Assembly: GCF_003144095.1 (NCBI RefSeq)
Contig: NZ_NSKH01000003.1
Coordinates: 62,001-126,000, forward strand
Origin: Streptomyces sp. ICBB 8177
GTDB lineage: Bacteria; Actinomycetota; Actinomycetes; Streptomycetales; Streptomycetaceae
Length of the DNA: 64,000 nt
Reading direction: 5' to 3'
In this document: positions 45,790 through 55,062 of the stretch, piece after piece
How positions within the stretch are numbered: position 1 is the first letter of the stretch
Layout of the letters: each line of letters starts with the position of its first letter
Made by a program: the position numbers and the translations under genes
Notes under the pieces: generated by a model
Database searches by the model: none
Told to the model about the DNA's origin: nothing
What the model saw: only the letters and a program-made list of their open reading frames with translations

Positions 45790-47177
45790 TGACCGACACC
45801 GCCACCGAGATGACGCTGCACCCGCGTCCGCAGGCCGGGCAGCCCAAGCCCTGGGCCTTCCCCGCCCCCGAGCGCACCACCCTGGCCAACGGCCTGACCG
45901 TGCTGCACTGCCACCGGCCCGGCCAGCAGGTCGTCGCCGTCGAGGTGCTGCTGGACGCGCCGCTGGACGCCGAACCCGAGGGACTGGACGGCGTCGCCAC
46001 CATCATGGCCCGGGCGTTCTCCGAGGGCACCGACACGCTGACCGCGGAGGAGTTCGCCGCCGAGCTGGAGCGCTGCGGCGCCACGCTGGACGCGCACGCC
46101 GACCACCCGGGCGTCGAGGTGTCGCTGGAGGTGCCCGCCTCGCGGCTGGCCAAGGCGCTCGGGCTGCTTGCCGACGCGCTGCGCGCCCCCGCGTTCCCCG
46201 CCGGCGAGGTCGAGCGGCTGGTCAACAACCGGCTGGACGAGATCCCGCACGAGATGGCCAATCCCGCCCGCCGGGCCGCCGTCACGCTGTCGAAGGAACT
46301 GTTCCCCGCCACCTCGCGCATGTCGCGTCCCCGGCAGGGCACCGAGGAGACCGTCGCCCGCATCGACGCCGCCGCCGTCCGCGCCTTCTACGACGCCCAC
46401 GTGCGGCCCTCCACCGGCACCGTCGTCGTGGTCGGCGACCTGACCGGGCTCGACCTGGAGGAGGTGCTGGGCGACACGCTCGGCGCCTGGACCGCCGAGG
46501 CGGGCGCGGCCCGCCCGGTGCCGCCGATCGTGGCCGACGACACCGCGCGCGTGGTGATCGTGGACCGCCCGGGCGCGGTGCAGACCCAGCTGCTGATCGG
46601 CCGCACCGGGCCCGACCGGCACGACGCGGCCTGGCCCGCGCAGGTGCTCGGCACGTACTGCCTGGGCGGCACGCTCACCTCGCGGCTCGACCGGGTGCTG
46701 CGGGAGGAGAAGGGCTACACCTACGGCGTGCGGGCCTTCGCCCAGGTGCTGCGGTCGGCGCCGGACGGGACCGGGGCGTCGCTGCTGGCGATCAGCGGGT
46801 CCGTGGCCACCGAGGTCACCGGCCCCGCGCTTCAGGACGCCTGGAAGGTGCTGCGCACCCTGGCCGAGGGCGGGCTCACCGACGAGGAGCGCGACGTCGC
46901 GGTGCAGAACCTCGTCGGCGTCGCGCCGCTGAAGTACGAGACGGCCGCCGCGGTCGCGGCGACCTTCGCCGAGCAGGTCGAGCAGCACCTGCCGGACGAC
47001 TTCCAGGCCCGGCTGTACGAGCGGCTGGCGGCGACCGGGACCGTCGAGGCGACGGCCGCGGTGGTCAACGCCTTCGCGCCGGAGCGGCTGGTGGTCGTGC
47101 TGGTCGGCGACGCGTCGGCGATCCGTGAGCCGGTCGAGGCGCTGGGCATCGGCCCGGTGAGCGTCGTCAAGGGCTGA
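45789..47177 (+). CDS. M16 peptidase-like, inactive partner
   Basis: 462 aa, same fold as the previous gene. At the position of HxxEH the sequence is LDGVATIMARAFSEGT, with no His pair, so this copy cannot bind zinc. The other hallmarks remain: DEIPHEMANPARR, the R/Y motif region EKGYTYGVRAFAQ, and the LGGTLTSRLDRVLR. Such pairs, one active and one R/Y-bearing inactive subunit, form heterodimeric M16B peptidases. Hence this is likely the substrate-binding subunit. It ends at a strong hairpin. Confidence 0.92.
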   Translation: MTDTATEMTLHPRPQAGQPKPWAFPAPERTTLANGLTVLHCHRPGQQVVAVEVLLDAPLDAEPEGLDGVATIMARAFSEGTDTLTAEEFAAELERCGATLDAHADHPGVEVSLEVPASRLAKALGLLADALRAPAFPAGEVERLVNNRLDEIPHEMANPARRAAVTLSKELFPATSRMSRPRQGTEETVARIDAAAVRAFYDAHVRPSTGTVVVVGDLTGLDLEEVLGDTLGAWTAEAGAARPVPPIVADDTARVVIVDRPGAVQTQLLIGRTGPDRHDAAWPAQVLGTYCLGGTLTSRLDRVLREEKGYTYGVRAFAQVLRSAPDGTGASLLAISGSVATEVTGPALQDAWKVLRTLAEGGLTDEERDVAVQNLVGVAPLKYETAAAVAATFAEQVEQHLPDDFQARLYERLAATGTVEATAAVVNAFAPERLVVVLVGDASAIREPVEALGIGPVSVVKG

Positions 47178-47197
47178 CGCCCGGCGGGAGACGGACG

Positions 47198-47232
47198 AAG
47201 GCGGCGCCCCCACGTCCAGGGGGCGCCGCCTT
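47198..47232 (+). terminator. Terminator of the M16 operon
   Basis: A perfect 14-bp stem (AAGGCGGCGCCCCC and complement) with a 7-nt loop, 21 nt after the stop. Confidence 0.9.
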
Positions 47233-47315
47233 CGCGTTCCTCGGGGGCCAACGGCCACGCGGCCGGTCACCAGGCCCGGGCCGGACGGCCGCCGGGTAGG
47301 TCCGCGATCGGCCGG

Positions 47316-47603
47316 TCAGACCGTCTCGGGCAGCTCTTCCAGGCCCTCGGCCACCAGCTTCGCCAGCCGGTCCAGCGCCACCTCGGCCTCGGGGGCGCCG
47401 CTGTCCGTGGCGAGCACGATCTCCTCACCGCCGGTCGCGCCCAGGCTGAGCACGGCCAGCATCGAGGCCGCGTTGACCGGACTGCCGTCGGCCTTCGCGA
47501 TCGTCACCGGCACACCGGCGGCGGTCGCGGCGCGGACGAAGATCGACGCGGGGCGGGCGTGCAGGCCCTCGGCCCAGCCGACGTTGACGCGGCGCTCAGC
47601 CAT
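47316..47603 (-). CDS. ptsH: HPr phosphocarrier protein of the PTS
   Basis: 95 aa. Carries phosphate from EI to EIIA in sugar uptake (GlcNAc, fructose and others in Streptomyces). The phospho-His is in GLHARPAS (about His15). The Ser46 equivalent in NAASMLAVLSLGA has a Gram-positive-like sequence, but no HPr kinase is visible here. A DasR operator is upstream. The start is the ATG at 47603. Confidence 0.95.
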   Translation of the reverse strand: MAERRVNVGWAEGLHARPASIFVRAATAAGVPVTIAKADGSPVNAASMLAVLSLGATGGEEIVLATDSGAPEAEVALDRLAKLVAEGLEELPETV

Positions 47604-47636
47604 GGTGGTGACCCTTCTGGAAGTTCTGCTGCCTTA

Positions 47637-47652
47637 CGTTGTCTAGACCAGT
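47637..47652 (-). promoter_or_regulatory. DasR operator (dre) ahead of ptsH
   Basis: CGTTGTCTAGACCAGT (plus strand) matches 13 of 16 positions of the dre consensus ACTGGTCTAGACCAGT, and the TCTAGACCA core is exact. DasR is known to repress ptsH in S. coelicolor. Confidence 0.8.
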
Positions 47653-47758
47653 CATATCACGGGTGCGGAAGCGGCCCGTCCACCCAGCGTAGGCCGGGCC
47701 GCGCGGCACGGGCCGCGCCCCGCGCGGCCGGTGGGCGCGAGCGCCCAGAGCGCGGCCT

Positions 47759-47773
47759 ACCCTTGCGCTCATG
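47759..47773 (+). promoter_or_regulatory. -10 hexamer and leaderless start of the acetyltransferase gene
   Basis: TACCCT at 47759-47764 precedes the ATG at 47771 by 6 nt, with no ribosome-binding site. Confidence 0.6.
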
Positions 47774-50539
47774 GAGACTGCCGCGAGCTACCCGGTCCAC
47801 TGGGAAGCCGACGTGGTGCTGCGCGACGGCGGGATCGCGCACATCCGTCCCATCACCCCCGACGACGCCGGGCGCCTGGTCAGCTTCTACGAACAGGTCT
47901 CCGACGAGTCGAAGTACTACCGCTTCTTCGCGCCCTACCCGCGGCTGTCCGACCGCGACGTGCGCCGCTTCACGCACCACGACTACGTCGACCGGGTCGG
48001 GCTCGCGGCCACCGTGGGCGGGGAGTTCATCGCCACCGTCCGCTACGACCGCGTCGACGAGCGCGGTGCGCCGGCCACCGAGGAGGGCGGCCGGGCCGAG
48101 GTCGCGTTCCTGGTCCAGGACGCCCACCAGGGCCGGGGGGTCGCCTCCACCCTGCTGGAGCACATCGCGGCCGTCGCCCGCGAGCGCGGCATCCGGCACT
48201 TCGACGCCGAGGTGCTGCCCGCCAACCGCAAGATGATCAAGGTCTTCACCGACGCCGGGTACACCGCGCACCGCAGTTTCACCGACGGCGTCGTGCGGCT
48301 CGAACTCGACCTGGAGCCCACCGAGGCGTCCGTCGCCGTGATGCGCGCCCGCGAACAGCGCGCCGAGGCCCGGTCCGTGCAGCGGCTGCTCGCCCCGCGC
48401 TCGGTCGCCGTCATCGGCACCGGCCGCGCCGAGGGCGGCGTCGGCCGGATCGTGCTGCGCAACCTGCTGGGCGCCGGCTTCACCGGCACCGTGCACGCCG
48501 TCAACCCGCACTTCGGCCCGCCGCCCGCCCGCCTGGAGCCCGAAGGGGTGCCCGCCTGCCGCTCGGTCGGCGAGATCGGCGAACCGGTCGACCTCGCCGT
48601 GCTGTGCGTCCCCGCCGACCGGGTGCCGGACGCGGTCGCGGACTGCGGCGCGCACGGCGTCCAGGGCCTGCTGGTGATCGCCAGCGGCTACGCGGAGTCG
48701 GGGCCCGAGGGCCGCGACCGGCAGCGTGCCCTGGTCCGCCAGGCCAGGTCGTACGGGATGCGGGTCTTCGGCCCGAACGCGTTCGGCGTCCTCAACACCG
48801 CCGCCGACGTGCGGCTGAACGCCACGCTGTCACCGGAGACACCGGCGCCGGGACGGCTCGGGCTGTTCACCCAGTCCGGCGCGATCGGCATCGCCCTGCT
48901 GTCCGGCCTGCACCGCAGGGGCGCGGGCATGGCCGGGGTCTCCACCTTCGTCTCCGCGGGCAACCGCGCCGACGTCTCCGGCAACGACCTCCTGCAGTAC
49001 TGGCACGACGACCCGCACACCGACGTCGTGCTGATGTACCTCGAATCGATCGGCAACCCACGCAAGTTCACCCGGCTCGCCCGCCGTACCGCCGCGGCCA
49101 AGCCGGTCGTCGTGGTCAAGGGCGCCCGCCACTCCGGCAGCCTGCCGCCCGGCCACACCGTCCCGATCAGCCGCATCCCGGACGCCACCGTCTCCGCGCT
49201 GTTCCGGCAGGCGGGCGTCATCCGGGTCGCCGCGGTGACCGAACTGCTGGACGTCGGGCTGCTGCTGGCCCACCAGCCGCTGCCCGCGGGCGGGCGCCTC
49301 GCCATCCTCGGCAACTCCGAGTCGCTCGGCCTGATCGCCTACGACATCGCCCTGACCGCGGGCCTGCGCCCCGTGCCGCCGCGCGACCTGACCACCGCCG
49401 CGTCCCCGGCCGACTTCCACGCCGCCCTCACCGAGGCGCTGGCCGACGACGCGGTCGACGCCGTCCTGGTCACCGCCATCCCCCGGGTCGGCACGCAGGT
49501 CACCCGCGACGCGGCCGCCGACCCGGACGCCGCCGACGACCCGCAGCTCGCGCGGGCGCTGCTGACCGCCGCCGAGGGCGCCGCCAAACCGGTCGTCGTC
49601 GTCCACCTCACCCTCGACGGCCTCGCCCACCGGCTGGCGGGCGACGCGGACGCCGACGCCTCCGTGCGGCTGCCCGCCTACCCGGCCGCCGAGCGCGCGG
49701 TGCAGGCGCTGGCGGAGGCGGTCCGGTACGCGGCCTGGCGCGAGGCGGCACGGGAGCCGGGGCTGCTGCCGGAGTTCGAGGGCATCGACGAGGAAGGGGC
49801 CCGCCAGGACGTGGAACGGCTGCTGGACGCCGGCCACGACGGGGTCGGGCAGGGCGTCACCCTCGACGACGAGGCGGCCCGCGCGCTGCTCGGGCGGTAC
49901 GGCGTCGAGGTGCTGACCGCGCTGCCCGCCTCCGACGCCGACGCCGCGGTCGACGCCGCCGGACGGCTGGGCTACCCGGTCGCGCTCAAGGCGACCGCCC
50001 CGCACCTGCGGCACCGCGCCGACCTCGGCGGCGTCCGCCTCGACCTGGCCTCCGAGGGCGAACTGCGGCGCGCGTACGAGGAGTTGACCTCGCGGCTGGG
50101 GCCGGCGCGGGAGGTGCTGCCGGTGGTGCAGGCGATGGCACCGCGCGGGGTGGACACCGTGGTGCGCGCCGCGGTCGACCCGGGCGCGGGCGCCGTGCTC
50201 TCCTTCGGCCTGGCCGGCGCCGCCTCCGAACTGCTGGGCGACGTGGCGCACCGGCTGGTGCCCGCGACCGACAAGGACGCCGCCGAGCTGATCCGTTCGA
50301 TCAAGGCGGCGCCGCTGCTGTTCGGCTGGCGCGGTTCGGAGCCCACCGACACCGAGGCCCTGGCGGACCTGCTGCTGCGGGTCTCCCGGCTGGTGGACGA
50401 CCTGCCCGAGGTCGTCTCGCTCTCCCTGGAGCCGGTGGTGGTGGCCCGCGAGGGGGTCACCGTGCTCGGCGCCACGGTCCGGCTGGCGCACCCTCCGGCC
50501 CGCAGCGACCTCGGCCCCCGCGCGCTGTCGTCGCTGTGA
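47771..50539 (+). CDS. PatA-like protein lysine acetyltransferase: GNAT fused to NDP-forming acyl-CoA synthetase
   Basis: 922 aa. The GNAT domain comes first (residues 1-180: PITPDDAGRLVSFYEQVS; acetyl-CoA loop VQDAHQGRGVASTLLEHI; LPANRKMIKVFTDAGY). The CoA-binding Rossmann part follows (SVAVIGTGRAEGGVGRIVLRNL), then a ligase-CoA domain (TQSGAIGIALLS) and a C-terminal ATP-grasp (RYGVEVLTALPASDADAAVDAAGRLGYPVALKA). The order, with the acetyltransferase at the N-terminus, is that of Streptomyces PatA rather than Salmonella Pat. It probably acetylates acyl-CoA synthetases and other enzymes. Confidence 0.9.
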   Translation: METAASYPVHWEADVVLRDGGIAHIRPITPDDAGRLVSFYEQVSDESKYYRFFAPYPRLSDRDVRRFTHHDYVDRVGLAATVGGEFIATVRYDRVDERGAPATEEGGRAEVAFLVQDAHQGRGVASTLLEHIAAVARERGIRHFDAEVLPANRKMIKVFTDAGYTAHRSFTDGVVRLELDLEPTEASVAVMRAREQRAEARSVQRLLAPRSVAVIGTGRAEGGVGRIVLRNLLGAGFTGTVHAVNPHFGPPPARLEPEGVPACRSVGEIGEPVDLAVLCVPADRVPDAVADCGAHGVQGLLVIASGYAESGPEGRDRQRALVRQARSYGMRVFGPNAFGVLNTAADVRLNATLSPETPAPGRLGLFTQSGAIGIALLSGLHRRGAGMAGVSTFVSAGNRADVSGNDLLQYWHDDPHTDVVLMYLESIGNPRKFTRLARRTAAAKPVVVVKGARHSGSLPPGHTVPISRIPDATVSALFRQAGVIRVAAVTELLDVGLLLAHQPLPAGGRLAILGNSESLGLIAYDIALTAGLRPVPPRDLTTAASPADFHAALTEALADDAVDAVLVTAIPRVGTQVTRDAAADPDAADDPQLARALLTAAEGAAKPVVVVHLTLDGLAHRLAGDADADASVRLPAYPAAERAVQALAEAVRYAAWREAAREPGLLPEFEGIDEEGARQDVERLLDAGHDGVGQGVTLDDEAARALLGRYGVEVLTALPASDADAAVDAAGRLGYPVALKATAPHLRHRADLGGVRLDLASEGELRRAYEELTSRLGPAREVLPVVQAMAPRGVDTVVRAAVDPGAGAVLSFGLAGAASELLGDVAHRLVPATDKDAAELIRSIKAAPLLFGWRGSEPTDTEALADLLLRVSRLVDDLPEVVSLSLEPVVVAREGVTVLGATVRLAHPPARSDLGPRALSSL

Positions 50540-50570
50540 CGCGCCGGACCGGTACCGGGCGGTCCGACAC

Positions 50571-50586
50571 TAAGATGGTGCGTATG
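50571..50586 (+). promoter_or_regulatory. -10 hexamer and leaderless start of DUF5998
   Basis: TAAGAT at 50571-50576 ends 7 nt before the ATG at 50584, and in-frame ATG/GTG codons upstream would lie in or at the hexamer, so 50584 is the likely start. Confidence 0.6.
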
Positions 50587-51177
50587 GCGAAGACCGGTAC
50601 GACGACCCAGGGGCTGCGCGCGGCCATCGAGCGCAGCGGCTACTACCCGGCCCTCGTGGCGGAGGCCGTGGAGGCCTCGGTCGGCGGGGAAGCGGTGGTG
50701 GCGTACCTGGTCAACCAGGAGACCACCTTCGACGCCAACGAGGTCCGGCGGCACGTGACCGTGCTGGTCCTCACCCCGACCCGCTTCCTCGTCAGCCACA
50801 CCGACGAGCAGGGCGCCGACGACACCTCGCCCACCCCGTACGCCACCACCTCGACCGAGTCGGTGAAGATCGGCCGGATCTCGTCGGTCGTCGTCAGCCG
50901 GGTGGTCGCCAACCCCGAGGCGTACACCCCCGGCACGCTGCCCCGCGAGGTCGTGCTGACCATCGGCTGGGGCGCCGTCAGCCGCCTGGACCTGGAGCCC
51001 GCCGCCTGCGGCGACCCCAACTGCGAGGCGGACCACGGCTACACCGGCTCCTCCACCGCCGACGACCTGTCGCTGCGGGTCAGCGAGGCGGGCGACGGCC
51101 AGGAGGCGGTCCGCCAGACGCTCGCGTTCGCCCAGGCGCTCTCCGAGGCGACCACCAGCGCCCCGGCGCAGCGCTGA
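50584..51177 (+). CDS. DUF5998 conserved protein
   Basis: 197 aa. Conserved points are GLRAAIERSGYYPALVAEAV, VAYLVNQETTFDANEVRRHVTVLVLTP, TRFLVSHTDEQ, and a late motif CGDPNCEADHGYTGS, which has Cys/His that might bind metal. An actinobacterial family without an assigned function. The next gene starts inside the stop (TGATG). It is probably a three-gene unit with the phosphatase-like protein and tdk. Confidence 0.85.
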   Translation: MAKTGTTTQGLRAAIERSGYYPALVAEAVEASVGGEAVVAYLVNQETTFDANEVRRHVTVLVLTPTRFLVSHTDEQGADDTSPTPYATTSTESVKIGRISSVVVSRVVANPEAYTPGTLPREVVLTIGWGAVSRLDLEPAACGDPNCEADHGYTGSSTADDLSLRVSEAGDGQEAVRQTLAFAQALSEATTSAPAQR

Positions 51178-52379
51178 TGACCCGTCCGTCCGCCCCGGCC
51201 GGGCACGGGTACGGCCAGGACCCCGAACCGCTGGAGATCCGCACCGCGCCCGCCCCGCGCTACGGCGCCGCCGCCCTCGCCGACCTGCTGCCCTCGGTGG
51301 CCGCCGGTCTCGGCGTGCCGGGGGTCCCGGACACCGGGCTCGTCCTGGAACCGGCCGACCGGGTCTGCGTCTTCCTGGTGGACGGCATGGGCTGGGAGCT
51401 GCTGCGCGCCCACCCCGACGAGGCGCCGTTCCTCACCTCGCTGCTGGCCGGATCGCTCGGCGGCACCGGACAACCGCTCACCGCGGGCTTCCCGTCCACC
51501 ACCGCCACCTCGCTGGCCTCGGTCGGCACCGGCCTGCCGCCCGGTGCGCACGGGCTCGCCGGGTACACGGTCGCGGTGCCGGGGGAGGGGCGGCTGATGA
51601 ACCAGCTGCGCTGGCAGCCGTACACCGACCCCTACGCCTGGCAGCCGTACCCCACCGTCTTCCAGCTCGCCGACGCGGCGGGCGTGGCCACCTGCCAGGT
51701 CTCCGCCCCCGCCTTCGAGCACACCCCGCTCACCAAGATCGCACTGTCCGGCGGCACGTTCTTCGGCAGGCTCTCGGGCGAGGAGCGGATGGACCTGGCC
51801 GCCGAGCGCCTCGGCGCGGGCGACCGCGCGCTGGTCTACACGTACTACAGCGAACTCGACGGCATGGGACACCGCTACGGCGTGGACTCCGACGCCTGGC
51901 GCGGGCAGCTCATGCGGGTGGACCGGTTCGCCGAACGGCTGGCCGAGCAACTGCCGCCGCGCTCCGCCCTGTACGTCACCGCCGACCACGGCATGATCGA
52001 CGTCGCGCCCGAGGACCGGATCGACTTCGACGACGACTGGGAGCTGGGCGCGGGCGTCGCGCTGCTCGGTGGCGAGGCGCGAGCCCGGCACGTCTACGCG
52101 GTGCCCGGCGCGGCGGCGGACGTGCACGCGGTGTGGAGCGAGGTGCTGGGCGACCGGATGTGGGTCGCCACCCGTCAACAGGCCGTGGACGCGGGCTGGT
52201 TCGGGCCGCGGGTGGACGAGCGCGTGCTCGGCCGGATCGGCGACGTGGTCGCGGTCGCCCACGACGACGTCGCGGTGATCGCCTCCCGTAGCGAGCCGGG
52301 GGAGTCCGCGATGGTCGGCCTGCACGGCTCGCTCGCCCCGGTCGAGCAACTGGTCCCGCTGCTGGAAGTCCGCACCTGA
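51177..52379 (+). CDS. Alkaline-phosphatase-superfamily phosphodiesterase (nucleotide pyrophosphatase-like)
   Basis: 400 aa. Metal and nucleophile motifs: FLVDGMGW with the first metal Asp, GFPSTTATSLASVGTG with the catalytic Thr/Ser, YSELDGMGHRYG (Asp and His), and VTADHGMIDV (Asp-His). These follow the NPP/type I phosphodiesterase pattern. There is no signal peptide, so cytosolic. The N-terminal 35 residues are low-complexity. Translation is coupled to DUF5998. Confidence 0.9.
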   Translation: MTRPSAPAGHGYGQDPEPLEIRTAPAPRYGAAALADLLPSVAAGLGVPGVPDTGLVLEPADRVCVFLVDGMGWELLRAHPDEAPFLTSLLAGSLGGTGQPLTAGFPSTTATSLASVGTGLPPGAHGLAGYTVAVPGEGRLMNQLRWQPYTDPYAWQPYPTVFQLADAAGVATCQVSAPAFEHTPLTKIALSGGTFFGRLSGEERMDLAAERLGAGDRALVYTYYSELDGMGHRYGVDSDAWRGQLMRVDRFAERLAEQLPPRSALYVTADHGMIDVAPEDRIDFDDDWELGAGVALLGGEARARHVYAVPGAAADVHAVWSEVLGDRMWVATRQQAVDAGWFGPRVDERVLGRIGDVVAVAHDDVAVIASRSEPGESAMVGLHGSLAPVEQLVPLLEVRT

Positions 52380-52447
52380 CCCGACGGCGCCGCCCGGTCC
52401 GGCACCCGAGTTCGACCCCCCTGTCCAGAAAGGCCCGTGGCTGCCCC

Positions 52448-53092
52448 GTGTCCGAGTTGGTGTACTTCTGCGGAACCATGGACTGCGGCAAGAGCACTCT
52501 CGCGCTCCAGATCGAGCACAACCGCTCGGCGCGCGACCTGCGCGGGATGATCTACACCCGTGACGACCGGGCGGGCGCGGGCGTGCTGTCCTCCCGCCTC
52601 GGCCTGTTCACCAAGGCCGTCGAGGCGGCCGACGGCTTCGACTTCTACGCCCACCTGGTGGGCCACCTGTCCGGCGGCGGCCGGGCCGACTACGTCATCG
52701 CCGACGAGGCGCAGTTCTTCACCCCCGAGCAGGTCGACCAACTGGCCCGGGTGGTGGACGACCTGGAGATCGACGTCTTCGCGTTCGGCATCACCACCGA
52801 CTTCCGCACCCGGCTCTTCCCCGGCTCGCAGCGCCTGGTCGAACTCGCCGACCGCATCGAGGTGCTCCAGGTCGAGGCGTTGTGCTGGTGCGGCGCCCGC
52901 GCCACGCACAACGCCCGCACGGTCGGCGGACGCATGGTCGTCGAGGGCGCCCAGGTGGTCGTCGGAGACGTCAACCAGGCCGAGCACGAGGTGGGTTACG
53001 AGGTGCTGTGCCGACGTCACCACATCCGCCGGATGACCGCCGCCGCGGCGCGCGCCGCCGCGCTCTCCCCGGACGTCCTGCCGGTGGAGTGA
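52448..53092 (+). CDS. tdk: Thymidine kinase (type II)
   Basis: 214 aa from a GTG, with GAAAGG about 15 nt upstream. ATP site: P-loop FCGTMDCGKST, Mg/ATP region YVIADEAQFF with catalytic Glu, FGITTDFRTRLFPGS, and a zinc/lasso portion (CWCGARATHNARTVGGR; CRRHH) with Cys and His ligands. It salvages thymidine. The C-terminus is Ala-rich. It ends the small operon from 50584. Confidence 0.95.
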   Translation: MSELVYFCGTMDCGKSTLALQIEHNRSARDLRGMIYTRDDRAGAGVLSSRLGLFTKAVEAADGFDFYAHLVGHLSGGGRADYVIADEAQFFTPEQVDQLARVVDDLEIDVFAFGITTDFRTRLFPGSQRLVELADRIEVLQVEALCWCGARATHNARTVGGRMVVEGAQVVVGDVNQAEHEVGYEVLCRRHHIRRMTAAAARAAALSPDVLPVE

Positions 53093-53129
53093 GCCCGACG
53101 GCGGATCGCCCGCCCGAGGGCCGCGCGGG

Positions 53130-53906
53130 TCAGCGCCTCGTTCTCAGCAGCGCGAAGACCGCGCCCTCCGGGTCGCGCACGACGGCCGTGCGGCCGCGCA
53201 CCGACTCCTCGGGCCCGCTCAGCACCCGCCCGCCCAGCCGGGCCGCCCGGCGCGCCGCCGCGTCGGTGTCGTCCACCTCGAAGTAGGTCATCCAGTGCGC
53301 CCCCAGATCGCGCGGCAGCGCCCGCCCGAGTCCCCGCATCCCGGCCACCGGGACGCCCTGGAGCCGCAGGGTGAGGTGGTCGGCGTCCACGCCGTCCGCC
53401 CGCTGCGGCTCGAAGCCGAAGACCGCCGCGTAGAACTTGCCCAGGCCTGTGGTCTGCCTGGTCACCAGTTCGTTCCAGCCCAGGGTGCCAGGCCGTCCGC
53501 ACACCCCCACGCCGAGGTGGGTCAACGGCTGCCAGACGCCGAACACCGCGCCCTCGGGGTCCATGGCGATCGCCATCCGGCCCGCCTCGTCGTCCGCGTC
53601 CAGCGGGCCCACGGCCACCGTGCCGCCGCAGTCGCGGACCAGCTCGGCGGTGTGGTCGGCGTCCAGGGTGGACAGATAGGTCGTCCAGGAGACCGGCAGC
53701 GCGCGGCCCCTGGGGTTCTCGCCGATCCCGGCGACCAACTCGCCGTCCAGCACGGCACGTACGTACGGCCCGAAGTGCATGGGGCCGCGCTGGAACTCCC
53801 AGCCGAACAGGCCGCTGTAGAACTCCTGCGCCACCGGCAGGCTGCGCGTCAGCAGGCTGACCCAGCAGGGTGCTCCCGGGGAACGCCGGGCCGGAACCTC
53901 GGTCAT
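53130..53906 (-). CDS. Two-domain VOC-family protein
   Basis: 258 aa. Two glyoxalase-fold repeats in tandem: residues 14-123 (APCWVSLLTRSLPVAQEFYSGLFGWE; MDPEGAVFGVWQP) and 130-258 (GTLGWNELVTRQTTGLGKFYAAVFGFE; RDPEGAVFALL). The repeats are clearly related to each other. The family includes hydroxylases and ligand-binding proteins; function unassigned. The ATG at 53906 has GAGGAGA upstream. It converges with tdk. Confidence 0.88.
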   Translation of the reverse strand: MTEVPARRSPGAPCWVSLLTRSLPVAQEFYSGLFGWEFQRGPMHFGPYVRAVLDGELVAGIGENPRGRALPVSWTTYLSTLDADHTAELVRDCGGTVAVGPLDADDEAGRMAIAMDPEGAVFGVWQPLTHLGVGVCGRPGTLGWNELVTRQTTGLGKFYAAVFGFEPQRADGVDADHLTLRLQGVPVAGMRGLGRALPRDLGAHWMTYFEVDDTDAAARRAARLGGRVLSGPEESVRGRTAVVRDPEGAVFALLRTRR

Positions 53907-54154
53907 GTCGGTTGTCTCTCCTCGCACGACGGATGGGGCACGACGGTTGGGCGGCGGACGGGCCGAGACGATGGTGGCACCGCCGCGAGCGGGACGGGCA
54001 CCGGCCGCGCCGGATTCGCCTCAGCACGGCAGGAGAATGCCCGATTGGGTATGTCCTGTCCGCATCACGGCCGTTGACGTGGGGTGACGATCAGCCGGAC
54101 AGCCGGTTCTCCCGCGCCGCTTCGTACGACGTGATCCGTAGAACGCGCTGGGGA

Positions 54155-54170
54155 CACAATGAGTGCCATG
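54155..54170 (+). promoter_or_regulatory. Candidate -10 before the rhodanese gene
   Basis: CACAAT at 54155-54160 ends 7 nt before the ATG at 54168, the leaderless geometry seen at other genes here. The in-frame ATG at 54159 overlaps the hexamer. Confidence 0.5.
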
Positions 54171-54995
54171 GATCCCATCATCTCCGTAACGGAGTTCAGC
54201 GGCGACGCTTTCCGGACGCTGCGGCCCGCCGTCCTCGACGTGCGCTACCAGCTCGGCGGACCTGCGGGACGGCCGCAGTACGAGGCCGGGCACATCCCCG
54301 GCGCGGCCTACGTGGACCTGGACACCGAACTCGCGGGCGAGCCGGGTGCCTCGGGGCGCCACCCGCTGCCCGAACCGGCGGTGTTCGGCGAGGCGATGCG
54401 CCGCGCCGGGGTGAGCGCCGGCCGCCCGGTCGTGGTCTACGACGGCGACAAGGGCTGGGCGGCGGCCCGCGCCTGGTGGCTGCTGCGCTGGGCCGGGCAC
54501 GAGGACGTGCGGGTGCTGGACGGCGGGCTCGCCGCCTGGGACGGCCCGTTGGAGACCGGTGAACGGACCGTCGAGCCCGGCGACTTCACCCCGCGCCCGG
54601 GCGCCCTGCCGCTGCTCGACGCCGACCAGGCCGCCGCGCTCGCCCGTCGCGGGGTCCTGCTGGACGCGCGCGCGGGGGAGCGCTACCGGGGCGAGGTGGA
54701 GCCCATCGACCCGGTCGCCGGCCACATCCCCGGCGCGGTCAGCGCGCCCACCACGGAGAACCTGGAGGCCGACGGCCGCTTCCGGCCCGCCGGTGAACTC
54801 GCCGAGCGTTTCGCGGCGTTGGGCGCCACCGCTGACGCGGAGGTCGGCGTCTACTGCGGCTCGGGCGTCTCGGCGGCGCAGGAGGTCCTCGCACTGGCCG
54901 TCGCGGGCGTCCCGGCGGCGCTGTACGCGGGCTCGTGGAGCGAGTGGACCCACGACGGCTCCCGCCCGGTCGCCACCGGCGCGCAGCGGGGCTGA
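54168..54995 (+). CDS. Thiosulfate/3-mercaptopyruvate sulfurtransferase (rhodanese)
   Basis: 275 aa from the ATG giving MDPII; a start three codons earlier is possible. Two rhodanese domains: the inactive first (residues 10-125, no Cys in its loop, VVVYDGDKGWAAARAWW) and the active second, with the catalytic Cys in VYCGSGVSA (CxxGxSA loop), and the C-terminal WSEWTHDGSRPV. This is the classic SseA-type architecture for transferring sulfane sulfur. Expressed alone; a perfect hairpin follows. Confidence 0.93.
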   Translation: MDPIISVTEFSGDAFRTLRPAVLDVRYQLGGPAGRPQYEAGHIPGAAYVDLDTELAGEPGASGRHPLPEPAVFGEAMRRAGVSAGRPVVVYDGDKGWAAARAWWLLRWAGHEDVRVLDGGLAAWDGPLETGERTVEPGDFTPRPGALPLLDADQAAALARRGVLLDARAGERYRGEVEPIDPVAGHIPGAVSAPTTENLEADGRFRPAGELAERFAALGATADAEVGVYCGSGVSAAQEVLALAVAGVPAALYAGSWSEWTHDGSRPVATGAQRG

Positions 54996-54999
54996 CGCA

Positions 55000-55037
55000 C
55001 CTGAGGCGGGCCCGCGCGTACGCGGGCCCGCCTCAGG
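55000..55037. terminator. Shared terminator of rhodanese and sepH
   Basis: A perfect 17-bp stem (CCTGAGGCGGGCCCGCG and complement) with loop CGTA, between convergent genes. Confidence 0.9.
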
Positions 55038-55062
55038 GAACGCCGTCCGGAGCGCCGGAGCG

